64,000 nucleotides of DNA from assembly GCA_019747815.1 (NCBI GenBank), contig JAIEQJ010000031.1:1-64000 (forward strand). The letters run 5' to 3'. This stretch comes from Hyphomonadaceae bacterium (lineage in GTDB: Bacteria; Pseudomonadota; Alphaproteobacteria; Rhizobiales; Hyphomicrobiaceae). This document shows positions 33,504-41,417 of the stretch, in pieces (position 1 is the stretch's first letter; each line of letters starts with the position of its first letter). Both the position numbers and the translations under genes were made by a program. The notes beneath the pieces were generated by a model. It was not told where the DNA came from. It did not search any database and saw nothing but the letters and a program-made list of their open reading frames with translations.

Positions 33504-34421
33504 GTGAGCTGGCAACCTGGCCAAGACCCCATTCCCGGTGATCGCCTGTCGTGCGATGCCATCGAGCACGTGATCGTGCCGCGTGCCCGCGATATCGGCG
33601 GCTTCGAGGTGCGCCGCGCGCTGCCCTCGGCGCAGAAGCAGATGATCGGCCCCTTCATCTTCTTCGACCAGATGGGCCCCGCCGAGTTTCTGATCGGCGG
33701 CGGCATCGATGTGCGGCCGCATCCCCATATCGGGCTTGCCACCGTCACCTACCTGTTCGAGGGCGAGGTGTTCCACCGCGACAGCCTCGGCACCGCTGCC
33801 GCGATCAAGCCGGGCGAGGTCAATCTGATGACCGCCGGCCGCGGCATCGTGCATTCGGAGCGGGAGCGCAGCGAGGTGCGGCAGTCCACGCACCGGCTGT
33901 TCGGCATCCAGGCCTGGGCGGCGCTGCCCAAGAGCCACGAGGAGGCCGCCCCCCAGTTCGCGCACCACGGGCAGGACGACCTGCCGCGCATCGCCGGGGA
34001 GGGCAAGCGCGTGCGCCTGGTCATGGGCCGTGCTTACGGCGCGCGGTCGCCAGTCGAGTTTCCGCACGAGTCGCTGTTTGCCGAGGCGGTGCTGGCACCC
34101 GGCGCGGTGCTGCCGCTCGATCCCGACTATGACGAGCGAGCCGTCTACGTGGCGTCGGGCGAGATCGACGTGGCGGGCGACAAGTTCGGCGAAGGGCGGC
34201 TGCTGGTGTTCAAGCCCGGTGATCGCATCTCCATCCTGGCGGTCGCGCAATCGCGGCTGATGCTGCTCGGCGGCGAGCCGATGGATGGGCCGCGCCACAT
34301 CTGGTGGAACTTCGTGTCGTCCTCGAAGGACCGCATCGATCAAGCCAAGGAGGATTGGCGCACCAAGCGGTTTGCGCTGGTGCCCGGCGACGAGAAGGAG
34401 TTCATCCCGCTGCCGGGGTGA
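33504..34421 (+). CDS. Pirin-family cupin protein
   Basis: Pirins are bicupin, metal-binding proteins; some oxidise quercetin, others act as cofactors. The 305 residues begin at GTG 33504 (AAGGATGTGA upstream). The N-terminal cupin has [11 protein letters not shown] (about 48-58), then [26 protein letters not shown], with the metal-binding His and Glu in [14 protein letters not shown] and H at RGIVHSERE. The C-terminal cupin is degenerate ([18 protein letters not shown]). No neighbour explains its role. Quercetinase activity cannot be judged from the sequence. Confidence 0.9.
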   Translation: MSWQPGQDPIPGDRLSCDAIEHVIVPRARDIGGFEVRRALPSAQKQMIGPFIFFDQMGPAEFLIGGGIDVRPHPHIGLATVTYLFEGEVFHRDSLGTAAAIKPGEVNLMTAGRGIVHSERERSEVRQSTHRLFGIQAWAALPKSHEEAAPQFAHHGQDDLPRIAGEGKRVRLVMGRAYGARSPVEFPHESLFAEAVLAPGAVLPLDPDYDERAVYVASGEIDVAGDKFGEGRLLVFKPGDRISILAVAQSRLMLLGGEPMDGPRHIWWNFVSSSKDRIDQAKEDWRTKRFALVPGDEKEFIPLPG

Positions 34422-34498
34422 GACGGGGCAAGGACCACGCACGGAGCATGCAACCCAGGAGCGAATCGAGGTAGGCCGGTTGGCAAAGCGGGGGAGGG

Positions 34499-35887
34499 AT
34501 GGGCGTCGCAAGTCTGCTCGACGGCATGCGGAGCTACGGGCATGGGCTGGCATCCTGGATCGCCGCCCACGATGGGACAGCGCTGGCCGCTGTCGGCATC
34601 GCACTCGCCGGATTGGTCGGCGTCACCGCTTACCGGCGCCACCGCCGCAAGTCGGCGCTGGCCCGTGCGGCACGGCTGCAATGGGGCATCCACGATCTGA
34701 AGGAGCGGCTGCGGGTGCGCCTGGAAGAGCCGAGGGCACCCTTTGCCGACGGCATAGACCGCGCGCCCACCTTGGGGGCTAGCGAGGCCTTGGAGGCCGA
34801 CATCGAGGCGGCGGCCAGAACGGTGTTGCTGGAAGCGGGTGGGCGCCCGGGCAAGGCCAAGCACATGCTGCGCCAGCGCCTCAATGGCGGCAAGCTCAAC
34901 GGCAGCGAGGCCGCCTGTTGGCGCCAGTTGGGCGCGCTGTCGCTGCTCGACAACACGCGAGATGCGCTGAAGGCCTACTCCCGGGCCGCCGAGCTGGCCC
35001 CCAACGACCAGCAGGCGCAGATGCTGCTTGGTGTTCTCTCCCTGCGTGCGGGCCGGCTCGAGGCCGCCGAGACGGCGTTCCGCCGACAGATCGAGCGTGC
35101 CGGCGATGCCGGCGGCGAGGCCGCCCGCTATCGCGCAGGCACAATGCTGGGCGATGTGCTGGCCGCAAAGGGCGAGCGCGAGGCGGCGCTGGCCGCCTAT
35201 GAATCCGCCCTGCGCGAGGCAGTGGCGCTTGCAGAGCGTGAGCCGCACAATGCAGCCTCGCAGCGGGACGTCTCGATCACCCATGACCGGATCGGCGATA
35301 TGCTGCTGGAGCAAGCCCACCTGGACCTTGCGCTGGAGAGCTACCGGCGCAGCCTTGCCGTCGCCGAGACGCTGGCCAAGCGCGACGCGACCAATGCCGT
35401 TTGGCAGCGCGACCTATCGGTGGCGCATGACAGGATCGCGGAGGTGCTGGAACGCAAGGGCGACCTGGATGGCGCGCTGGCAAGCTTCCGCACCGGCCTT
35501 TCGCTTGCCGAGACGATCGCACGGCGCAATCCGGAGCGCAGCGAGGCGCGCTGGGATGTGTCTGCCAGTCTTGACCGGATCGGCGATGTGCTGCTGGCCA
35601 AGGGACAGGTGCGCGAGGCGCTTGCCACCTACCGTCGGGGGCTCGATCTCGCCGAGGAGGCCGCCGCAGACGATCCCACCAGGACAGGCTGGCAGCGCGA
35701 TCTGGCCGTCAGCTATCACAAGGTCGGCTCGCTGGAAGCATTCGGCGGCAACGAGAGCGAGGCCCGCGAGCTGCTGGAGCGCGGTCGCGCCATCATCGCC
35801 CGGCTCGACCGCATCGCCGCCTATCAGGCGCAGTGGCGCTCGGATCTCGCCAAGTTCGACCAGGCCCTCGGCAATTTGGGACCGTAG
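34499..35887 (+). CDS. Membrane-anchored TPR protein with 50-residue repeat units
   Basis: The 462-residue protein has one hydrophobic helix at about residues 28-45, then a basic cluster (RRHRRK), so the body is cytosolic. From about 140 come tetratricopeptide repeats. The last three units (about 250-410) are longer, near 50 residues, each with a WQRDLSVxxDRIxxVLxxKGDxxxAL-type consensus. Repeats of this spacing are typical of bacterial scaffold and death-domain-associated TPR proteins. GGGGAGG lies immediately before the ATG at 34499, unusually close. No catalytic domain is seen; a docking role is likely. The downstream region encodes the stress sRNA on the opposite strand. Confidence 0.8.
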   Translation: MGVASLLDGMRSYGHGLASWIAAHDGTALAAVGIALAGLVGVTAYRRHRRKSALARAARLQWGIHDLKERLRVRLEEPRAPFADGIDRAPTLGASEALEADIEAAARTVLLEAGGRPGKAKHMLRQRLNGGKLNGSEAACWRQLGALSLLDNTRDALKAYSRAAELAPNDQQAQMLLGVLSLRAGRLEAAETAFRRQIERAGDAGGEAARYRAGTMLGDVLAAKGEREAALAAYESALREAVALAEREPHNAASQRDVSITHDRIGDMLLEQAHLDLALESYRRSLAVAETLAKRDATNAVWQRDLSVAHDRIAEVLERKGDLDGALASFRTGLSLAETIARRNPERSEARWDVSASLDRIGDVLLAKGQVREALATYRRGLDLAEEAAADDPTRTGWQRDLAVSYHKVGSLEAFGGNESEARELLERGRAIIARLDRIAAYQAQWRSDLAKFDQALGNLGP

Positions 35888-35977
35888 CTGCCGCAAGCCC
35901 GGCCGAATGGCCCGCTTGTTGAATAACGCAATGGTTCGGTGCGTCGCCATTGTCCCCGGTGCTGCGCCCATCCGCAC

Positions 35978-36093
35978 AGAAAGAAGGGCGCCGCGCTGGA
36001 CCAGGGGGAGGTTCGAATGCGCGGCGCCCGGATTGCCACCACAACCTCATGGGGCTGCATCCGGGAGGGGGAACCGGATGCGGGTGGCCTGCT
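35978..36093 (-). ncRNA. Putative GsrN-like general-stress small RNA
   Basis: Read on the minus strand, an exact sigma-EcfG promoter (36124-36100) would start an RNA near 36093. It has two stem-loops: stem 36057-36064/36074-36081 with C-rich loop TTCCCCCTC, and stem 35986-35996/36019-36029 of 11 perfect pairs with a 22-base loop that includes CCTCCCCC. The second stem is followed by TTCTTTCT, a rho-independent terminator. C-rich loops complementary to ribosome binding sites (GGGGGAGG), general-stress transcription and about 115 nt length are features of GsrN, the sigma-T-dependent sRNA of Caulobacter. Identity with that family is inference. No good protein-coding frame matches it. Confidence 0.6.
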
Positions 36094-36099
36094 GCTTTC

Positions 36100-36124
36100 A
36101 ACGCCGCTCGGACGCAGAAGTTCC
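36100..36124 (-). promoter_or_regulatory. Sigma-EcfG promoter for the small RNA
   Basis: On the minus strand GGAAC (36124-36120), exactly 16 bases, and CGTT (36103-36100) match the general-stress consensus. It lies 12 bases past the stop of the 71-residue protein gene and points into the stem-loop region. Confidence 0.7.
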
Positions 36125-36136
36125 GTGTTCCCGGCA

Positions 36137-36352
36137 TCAGGATTTGGGGGGACCTGCGCTGCCGGCGTTGTCCGTGGCGGGGTCGTCCTTTGCCGGCCTC
36201 TCGGCACCGTCAGCGAGCTGGAGGTGTTGCATCAACTCGCGCGAGGCCGCGATCAGAGCGCCGACGGCATCGATCAGGCGTCGCAGGTTCGAATTTTGCT
36301 CGCGTGCCGCTTCCGCAAGGCCGTGCCCTTGCGCGTCGCCATTGTCGTCCAC
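36137..36352 (-). CDS. Small protein (71 aa) under general-stress control
   Basis: The GTG at 36352 has GGAGGGAA eight bases upstream, and the frame encodes 71 residues starting VDDNGDAQGHGLAEA. Residues 12-46 (REQNSNLRRLIDAVGALIAASRELMQHL) would be one long amphipathic helix; the rest is a Gly/Pro/Asp-rich tail. No signal peptide or membrane segment is present. An exact sigma-EcfG promoter ends 82 bases upstream, and the sRNA promoter follows 12 bases downstream. It is likely a stress-induced small cytosolic protein; no function can be given. Confidence 0.6.
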   Translation of the reverse strand: MDDNGDAQGHGLAEAAREQNSNLRRLIDAVGALIAASRELMQHLQLADGAERPAKDDPATDNAGSAGPPKS

Positions 36353-36434
36353 CGGAATTCCCTCCGGCTTTTGATGCCCGACGCGGCAGCACTGAAATTC
36401 TGCCGCGTCCGATCCTTGAAGCCGTCTCACGGCT

Positions 36435-36459
36435 AACGACACAGGCGCGCGGGGGTTCC
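36435..36459 (-). promoter_or_regulatory. Sigma-EcfG promoter for the 71-aa protein
   Basis: On the minus strand GGAAC (36459-36455), exactly 16 bases, and CGTT (36438-36435) match the general-stress consensus. The start codon of the 71-residue protein lies 82 bases downstream. No competing gene separates them. Confidence 0.7.
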
Positions 36460-36560
36460 CCGGCGGGGAGGATTTCTCTCCACTGCAGTCAAGCTGCAGC
36501 TTGCGCCGAAGTGGTGGCCCGTATGGGTTCTTGGCGAAGGCCTGGCAAAGGGCTTGGGCC

Positions 36561-37430
36561 TCAGGGTTGGGCCGGCCCCGTGGCGACCGGCAGGCCGTTG
36601 TCGGCCATTCCCCACTCCACCCAGGAGCCGTCGTAGACGGCGCTGTCGGGCCGCCCCAGCAGGGCAAGCGCCAGGGCGACGACACCCGCCGTGACGCCCG
36701 ACCCGCAGGTGGCGACCACCGGTCTGGCGATGTCGACGCCCGCCTTGGCGAACAGCGCGCGCAGCTCAGCGGCCGGCTTCAGCGTGCCGTCAGGATTGAG
36801 CAGCGTGGTGAAGGGCACGTTGCGGGACGTCGGGATGTGTCCGGTCCTGAGGCCCGGACGCGGATCGGGGTCGCGGCCCTCGAACCGACCGGCGGCGCGG
36901 GCATCGACCATCTGGATGGTCTTGTCGCCGATGAGCGCCTTCATCTCGGCAGCATCGCGGACGAGCTCGGCGTGAAAGCGCGTCGTGAAATGGCGTTCCG
37001 TCCGGCGCGGCGGCTCGCCGTCCTCCAGCGGCCGCCCTTCGGCCTTCCATTTCTTCAAGCCCCCGTTCAGCACCGCCACGTCGTTGTGACCCATGGTGCG
37101 GAACATCCACCAGGCGCGGGCGGCCGAGTAGAGCCCCTCGGAATCGTAGACCACCACGCGCAAGCCGTCGCCGATGCCCATCTTCTTCATGCGGCTGGCG
37201 AACTTCGCCGGCGGCGGCAGCATGTGCGGGAGCGCGCTCGTCGTGTCGGAGATGTCATCGATATCGAAGAAGAGCGCGCCGGGAATGTGGGCCTGCAGAT
37301 ACTCGGTCTTCGGGTTGCGGCCGGTGACCGGCAGATGCAACGACGCGTCGAGCACGACGAGGTCTGGCGCATTGAGGTGATCGGCGAGCCAGCTCGTCTC
37401 GACGAGCCATTGCGAAGGAAGGTCTGACAT
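36561..37430 (-). CDS. sseA: 3-mercaptopyruvate sulfurtransferase
   Basis: SseA moves sulfur from 3-mercaptopyruvate to thiol acceptors and is a two-domain rhodanese. The 289 residues contain an inactive N-terminal rhodanese domain (VVLDASLHLP, FFDIDDISD, LRVVVYDSEG) and an active C-terminal domain with the catalytic loop CGSGVTA (Cys242), the mercaptopyruvate-type loop rather than the thiosulfate-type. The start is the ATG at 37430. The 223-base gap upstream leads to alaX and the cysteine synthase gene, so the three genes on the minus strand share a cysteine-sulfur theme without tight coupling. Confidence 0.95.
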   Translation of the reverse strand: MSDLPSQWLVETSWLADHLNAPDLVVLDASLHLPVTGRNPKTEYLQAHIPGALFFDIDDISDTTSALPHMLPPPAKFASRMKKMGIGDGLRVVVYDSEGLYSAARAWWMFRTMGHNDVAVLNGGLKKWKAEGRPLEDGEPPRRTERHFTTRFHAELVRDAAEMKALIGDKTIQMVDARAAGRFEGRDPDPRPGLRTGHIPTSRNVPFTTLLNPDGTLKPAAELRALFAKAGVDIARPVVATCGSGVTAGVVALALALLGRPDSAVYDGSWVEWGMADNGLPVATGPAQP

Positions 37431-37653
37431 AGGCGATGGTCTCCCGGCGTTTTCGGTTGTCTACGAAGTGGTGATGGAACACGTCATCATTGAGGCGGGC
37501 GGCCGAGCCGCTGCTTGCGAGCCATCCGACGTTGGCAGCCAGTCGTGGCACCCCGGCCGTGGCGTGAAGATGCGCGCACGAGGCTCATCTCATGGCGCCT
37601 CGCGCCGCTGCGCGGCGCCGTTCGATAGGCGCGTTGCTGGCCAGCCTCCCTCT

Positions 37654-38382
37654 CTATTCATTCGCGAACTGGACACGGATGCGCCGGTTCAGCCTTCCCT
37701 TCTTTTCGATCCGGGTGACGGCGACCCGGCCGATCTCGCCGGTCGCCTTGACATGCGTTCCCCCGCAGGGCTGCAGATCGACAGCGCCGTTCTCGCCGAT
37801 GGCGACAAGCCGCACCCTGCCAGTGCCCATCGGCGGCTTCACCGCCATGGTGCGCACCAGGCCCGGATTGGCTTCCAGCTCCGCATCGGCGATCCAGCGC
37901 TCGGTGACGGGGTGATTGGCGGCGATCAGAGCGTTGAGATCGGTCGTCAGTCGGTCCTTGTCGACGGCAGACGCGTCCTCGATATCGAAATCGAGCCGGC
38001 CTTCCTGCGCGCCGACCTGGCCTCCCGTCACGGGATATCGCACGAGCGCACACAGCAGATGCAGGCACGTGTGCATGCGCATGAGCATTCTGCGCGTCTC
38101 CCAGTCGAGCACGGCGCGCACGGTGTGACCCGATGCGGGGAGCACGGCCCCCTCGGCGGCGACGTGCACGATGGTGGCCTTGTCGGCGTCATACACGGTG
38201 GTGGCGATCGGGCAGTTGCCGCCGCCATCGATCTTGAGCGCACCCTTATCGCCCGGCTGTCCGCCTGCCGCAGCATAGAACACCGTCCGGTCGAGGATGA
38301 TCCCGCCGCGCTCGTTCACGCCAAGCACGCGCGCCTTGCACTCGCGCAGATAGGCGTCGGTCCTGTAGAGCTGCTCGGTCAC
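37654..38382 (-). CDS. alaX: Alanyl-tRNA editing protein (AlaX family)
   Basis: Free-standing editing domain homologous to the AlaRS editing module; it hydrolyses mischarged Ser-tRNA-Ala (or Gly-tRNA-Ala). The 242 residues carry the zinc site: HTCLH (His104, His108) and CGGTH (Cys206, His210). FYAAAGGQPGDKG near residue 35 is the other family block. The start is GTG at 38382, three bases after the stop of the cysteine synthase gene, so coupling is likely. Pairing with a cysteine enzyme is unexplained. Confidence 0.93.
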   Translation of the reverse strand: MTEQLYRTDAYLRECKARVLGVNERGGIILDRTVFYAAAGGQPGDKGALKIDGGGNCPIATTVYDADKATIVHVAAEGAVLPASGHTVRAVLDWETRRMLMRMHTCLHLLCALVRYPVTGGQVGAQEGRLDFDIEDASAVDKDRLTTDLNALIAANHPVTERWIADAELEANPGLVRTMAVKPPMGTGRVRLVAIGENGAVDLQPCGGTHVKATGEIGRVAVTRIEKKGRLNRRIRVQFANE

Positions 38383-38385
38383 CGC

Positions 38386-39426
38386 TCAGGCCTTTACGAA
38401 GGGCGCGGTGATATCGGACTTGCGCTCCATCCAGGCCGGCACCGGCAGGTTCTTGGAGCGCAGGAACTGCGGGTTGAACAGCTTCGACTGGTAGCGCGTG
38501 CCGTAGTCGGCGAGCACGGTGACGACAGTGTGGCCGGGACCAAGGTCCTTCGCCAGCCGGATCGCGCCCGCCACATTGATGCCCGACGAGCCGCCCAGGC
38601 ACAGGCCCTCATGCTCGAGAAGATCGAAGATGAGGGGCACGGCTTCTGCGTCCTCGATCAGATATGCCCTGTCCACCTTGATGTCCTCGATGATCTTGGT
38701 GACGCGGCCGAGCCCGATGCCTTCGGTGATCGAGCCGCCCTCGGTGGCCTTGGCCTCGCCGCGGGTGAAGAGGTCGTACATGGCTGCGCCGCGCGGATCG
38801 GCGACGCCGATGACGATGTCCTTCTTCTTCTCGCGCAGGAAGGTGGACACGCCGGCGACCGTGCCGCCCGTGCCGATGGCGCAGATGAAGGCGTCGACCT
38901 TGCCCCCGGTCTGCTCCCAGATCTCCGGCCCGGTCGAGACATAGTGCGCCTTGCGATTGTCAAGATTGTTCCACTGGTCCGCAAAGAGCACGCCGTTGGG
39001 CTCGCGCTTGCGCAGCTCATCGGCAAGCCGCCGGCCGACATGCTGGTAGTTGTTGGGGTTGCCGTAGGGCACCGCCGGAACTTCCACGAGTTCGGCGCCA
39101 AGCAGGCGCAGCGTGTCCTTCTTTTCCTGGCTTTGGGTGTCGGGGATGACGATCAGAGTGCGATAGCCGCTCGCATTGGCCACGAGCGCCAGCCCGATGC
39201 CGGTGTTGCCGGCGGTGGCCTCGACCACGAGGCCGCCCGGTTTGATCTCACCGCGCGTCTCCGCCTCCAGAATCATCTGCAACCCGGCGCGGTCCTTGAC
39301 GGACTGGCCCGGGTTCATGAACTCGGCCTTGCCCAGGATCGTGCAGCCTGTCTCCTCGGAGGCGCGCTTCAGCTTGATCAGAGGCGTGCGGCCCACCGCT
39401 GCGGCCACGCCGTTGACGACGGTCAC
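38386..39426 (-). CDS. Cysteine synthase (O-acetylserine sulfhydrylase) family
   Basis: This PLP enzyme makes cysteine from O-acetylserine and sulfide. The GTG at 39426 is favoured by GGGGAG eight bases upstream, giving 346 residues that begin VTVVNGVAAAVGRTPLI. PLP-binding Lys44 sits in NPGQSVKDR. TAGNTGIGLALVA is the substrate-binding loop (about 70-85), the phosphate loop is IGTGGTVAGV, and GGSSGINVAGA is near residue 285. The chain is longer than CysK by about 25 residues and has an extended loop around RGAAMYDLFTRGE, matching the cysteine synthase A variant common in alphaproteobacteria. It is the first gene of a pair with alaX. Confidence 0.93.
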   Translation of the reverse strand: MTVVNGVAAAVGRTPLIKLKRASEETGCTILGKAEFMNPGQSVKDRAGLQMILEAETRGEIKPGGLVVEATAGNTGIGLALVANASGYRTLIVIPDTQSQEKKDTLRLLGAELVEVPAVPYGNPNNYQHVGRRLADELRKREPNGVLFADQWNNLDNRKAHYVSTGPEIWEQTGGKVDAFICAIGTGGTVAGVSTFLREKKKDIVIGVADPRGAAMYDLFTRGEAKATEGGSITEGIGLGRVTKIIEDIKVDRAYLIEDAEAVPLIFDLLEHEGLCLGGSSGINVAGAIRLAKDLGPGHTVVTVLADYGTRYQSKLFNPQFLRSKNLPVPAWMERKSDITAPFVKA

Positions 39427-39660
39427 GAGGCTTGTCTCCCCATTTTCAGAAGGCTCGACCACCCTAGATATGGGGGGCGGGCCACGCAAGGCCATGGGGC
39501 AGGGCCAAAAGGTCATGGGCGGGGCCAAGAGGTGCACCGCCATCCCAATTCAGGATTGATTTTGCCAGACGCGGCCCGATATATGTGCCCCCAACCCACA
39601 GCGCAGGCGTCGCGGGGTGCACACAGTGCCGGCGCCCGGTCGGCGGCGCGGCCATTGTTC

Positions 39661-39745
39661 GCGGGCGTGGCGGAATTGGCAGACGCACTGGATTTAGGTT
39701 CCAGCGGCGCAAGCCGTGGGGGTTCGAGTCCCTCCGCCCGCACCA
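39661..39745 (+). tRNA. tRNA-Leu (anticodon UAG)
   Basis: An 85-base cloverleaf with GCGGGCG/CGCCCGC acceptor arms, a long variable arm (type II) and encoded CCA. The anticodon stem CTGGA/TCCAG encloses loop TTTAGGT, giving anticodon TAG, which reads CUA codons. It lies 76 bases upstream of tig, its usual place in related genomes. Confidence 0.96.
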
Positions 39746-39821
39746 ATGCCTGCGTCCGTGGGACGGTATACGGTGCCGGTAAGGGGCATGGGGCCCAGCA
39801 GCGGCGATCAAGGCGGAAGAG

Positions 39822-41327
39822 ATGCAAGTTACCGAGACGAGTTCCTCAGGCCTCAAGCGCGAGCTGAAGGTGGTCGTTGGGCAGAGCGAGCTCAGCGAGC
39901 GGTTCACCTCCCGCATCGACGAGGTGCAGGGCCAGATCCAGCTCAAGGGCTTCCGCAAGGGCAAGGTGCCCATCGCGCACATCAAGAAGCTGTATGGCCG
40001 CTCAGTGATGGCCGAGGTGGTGCAGCAGGCGGTGGAGGAGACGAGCCGCAAGGCCGTGCAGGATCGCAACGAACGGCCTGCCCACCAGCCCAACATCGAT
40101 TTTACCGAGGACAAGGAAGAAATCGAGCGTGTGCTCGCCGGCCAGGGCGACCTTGCCTATACGATGTCGTTCGAAATTCTCCCCAACATCTTGGTGACCG
40201 ATCTTTCCCAGCTGAAGCTTGAGCGGGAAGTCGCCGACGTGGCCGATGAGGCGGTGGAGAAGGCGGTGGCAGACCTGGTGGAGCGCTCCATCAAGTACGA
40301 GGCGGAGGCGGAGCGGGCGGCAGGCAAGGGGGATCGGCTCACCATCGGTTTCGTAGGCCGGATCGACGGCGTGGAGTTCGAGGGGGGCAAGGGCGAGGAC
40401 GTCCAGCTCGTGGTCGGCGAGGGCCAGTTCATCCCGGGCTTCGTGGAAGGTCTGGAGGGGGCCAAGGCGGCCGAAGAGCGCATCGTCAAGGTGAAGTTCC
40501 CCGATGATTATCCAGGCAAGGAGGTTGCCGGCAAGGACGCTGAGTTCACCGTCGGGGTGAAGGAGGTGGCCAAGCCGGTGCGGCCCGAGGTGGACGATGA
40601 GTTCGCCAAGACGCTTGGCGCGCAATCCCTGGACAATCTCAAGGAGCTGGTGCGCGGCAGAATCGCGGGCGAGTACGCGTCCGTTGCGCGCGCGAAGCTC
40701 AAGCGCCAGGCGCTCGACGCGCTCGACAAGGCACATGATTTCGTCCTGCCTGAGACCCTGGTGAGCGGCGAGTTCGACGGCATTTGGAGGCGGTTTGTCC
40801 AGTCGCTGGAAGGGGAAGGGAAGACCATCGCCGACGCCGGCAAGCCGGAGGACGAGCTCAAAGCCGAGTATCGCAAGATTGCCGAGCGGCGGGTGCGGCT
40901 TGGGCTTGTGATCGGCGAGATCGGCGACAAGCAGAAGCTGCAGGTGAGCCAGGACGAGCTCAAGCGGGCGCTGATCGAGCAGGCGCGGCGCTATCCGGGC
41001 CAGGAGCGCTTTGTCTACGAATACTATGAAAAGAACCCGGCGGCGCTGGTGGAGCTGCGGGCGCCCATTTTCGAGGACAAGGTCATCGATCATATTCTGG
41101 AGCTGGCCAAGCCCGCGGAGAAGAAGGTCACGGCCGAGGCGCTCCTCAAGCCCATGGCGGGTGACGAGGATGCGCTGGCGCACGTGCATCATCACGGCCA
41201 TGACCATCATCATCACGATCATGACCACAGCCACGATCACGGGCATCACCATGATCACCACCACCATGATCACGATCATCCGCATGATCATGGGCACGAT
41301 CACCAGCACGGCGGTGACAAACGATAA
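39822..41327 (+). CDS. tig: Trigger factor with unusual His-rich C-terminal tail
   Basis: This ribosome-bound chaperone and peptidyl-prolyl isomerase meets nascent chains at the exit tunnel. The 501 residues show the family order: ribosome-binding domain with the FRKGKVP signature (near residue 45), PPIase domain (about 160-245, GDRLTIGFVGRIDGVEFEGGKGE), and C-terminal chaperone domain (to about 440). Beyond it is a tail of about 50 residues in which 27 of 43 (454-496) are His, alternating with Asp and Gly, like the metal-binding tail of SlyD. Most trigger factors lack it, though short His tails are known in a few proteobacteria. It heads the tig-clpP-clpX-lon block. Confidence 0.97.
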   Translation: MQVTETSSSGLKRELKVVVGQSELSERFTSRIDEVQGQIQLKGFRKGKVPIAHIKKLYGRSVMAEVVQQAVEETSRKAVQDRNERPAHQPNIDFTEDKEEIERVLAGQGDLAYTMSFEILPNILVTDLSQLKLEREVADVADEAVEKAVADLVERSIKYEAEAERAAGKGDRLTIGFVGRIDGVEFEGGKGEDVQLVVGEGQFIPGFVEGLEGAKAAEERIVKVKFPDDYPGKEVAGKDAEFTVGVKEVAKPVRPEVDDEFAKTLGAQSLDNLKELVRGRIAGEYASVARAKLKRQALDALDKAHDFVLPETLVSGEFDGIWRRFVQSLEGEGKTIADAGKPEDELKAEYRKIAERRVRLGLVIGEIGDKQKLQVSQDELKRALIEQARRYPGQERFVYEYYEKNPAALVELRAPIFEDKVIDHILELAKPAEKKVTAEALLKPMAGDEDALAHVHHHGHDHHHHDHDHSHDHGHHHDHHHHDHDHPHDHGHDHQHGGDKR

Positions 41328-41417
41328 TCGTGCTTGAAAGCGCGACGATTCGACCCAATGTTTCATAGTCGGCGGGTGCAACTTGTGCACCGCCGCCCAA
41401 CGACCGGCAGGCCCAAG

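Noticed and set aside
37468-39867. A 799-codon open frame on the plus strand across the sulfurtransferase, alaX and cysteine synthase genes.
   Set aside because: It is antisense to three well-supported genes, runs into the tRNA-Leu gene and has no family features; GC-rich antisense frames stay open by chance.
41181-41309. A DNA repeat or CRISPR-like array.
   Set aside because: The periodic CAT/CAC/GAT codons encode the His-rich tail of trigger factor. No regularly spaced repeats with unique spacers occur anywhere in the window.
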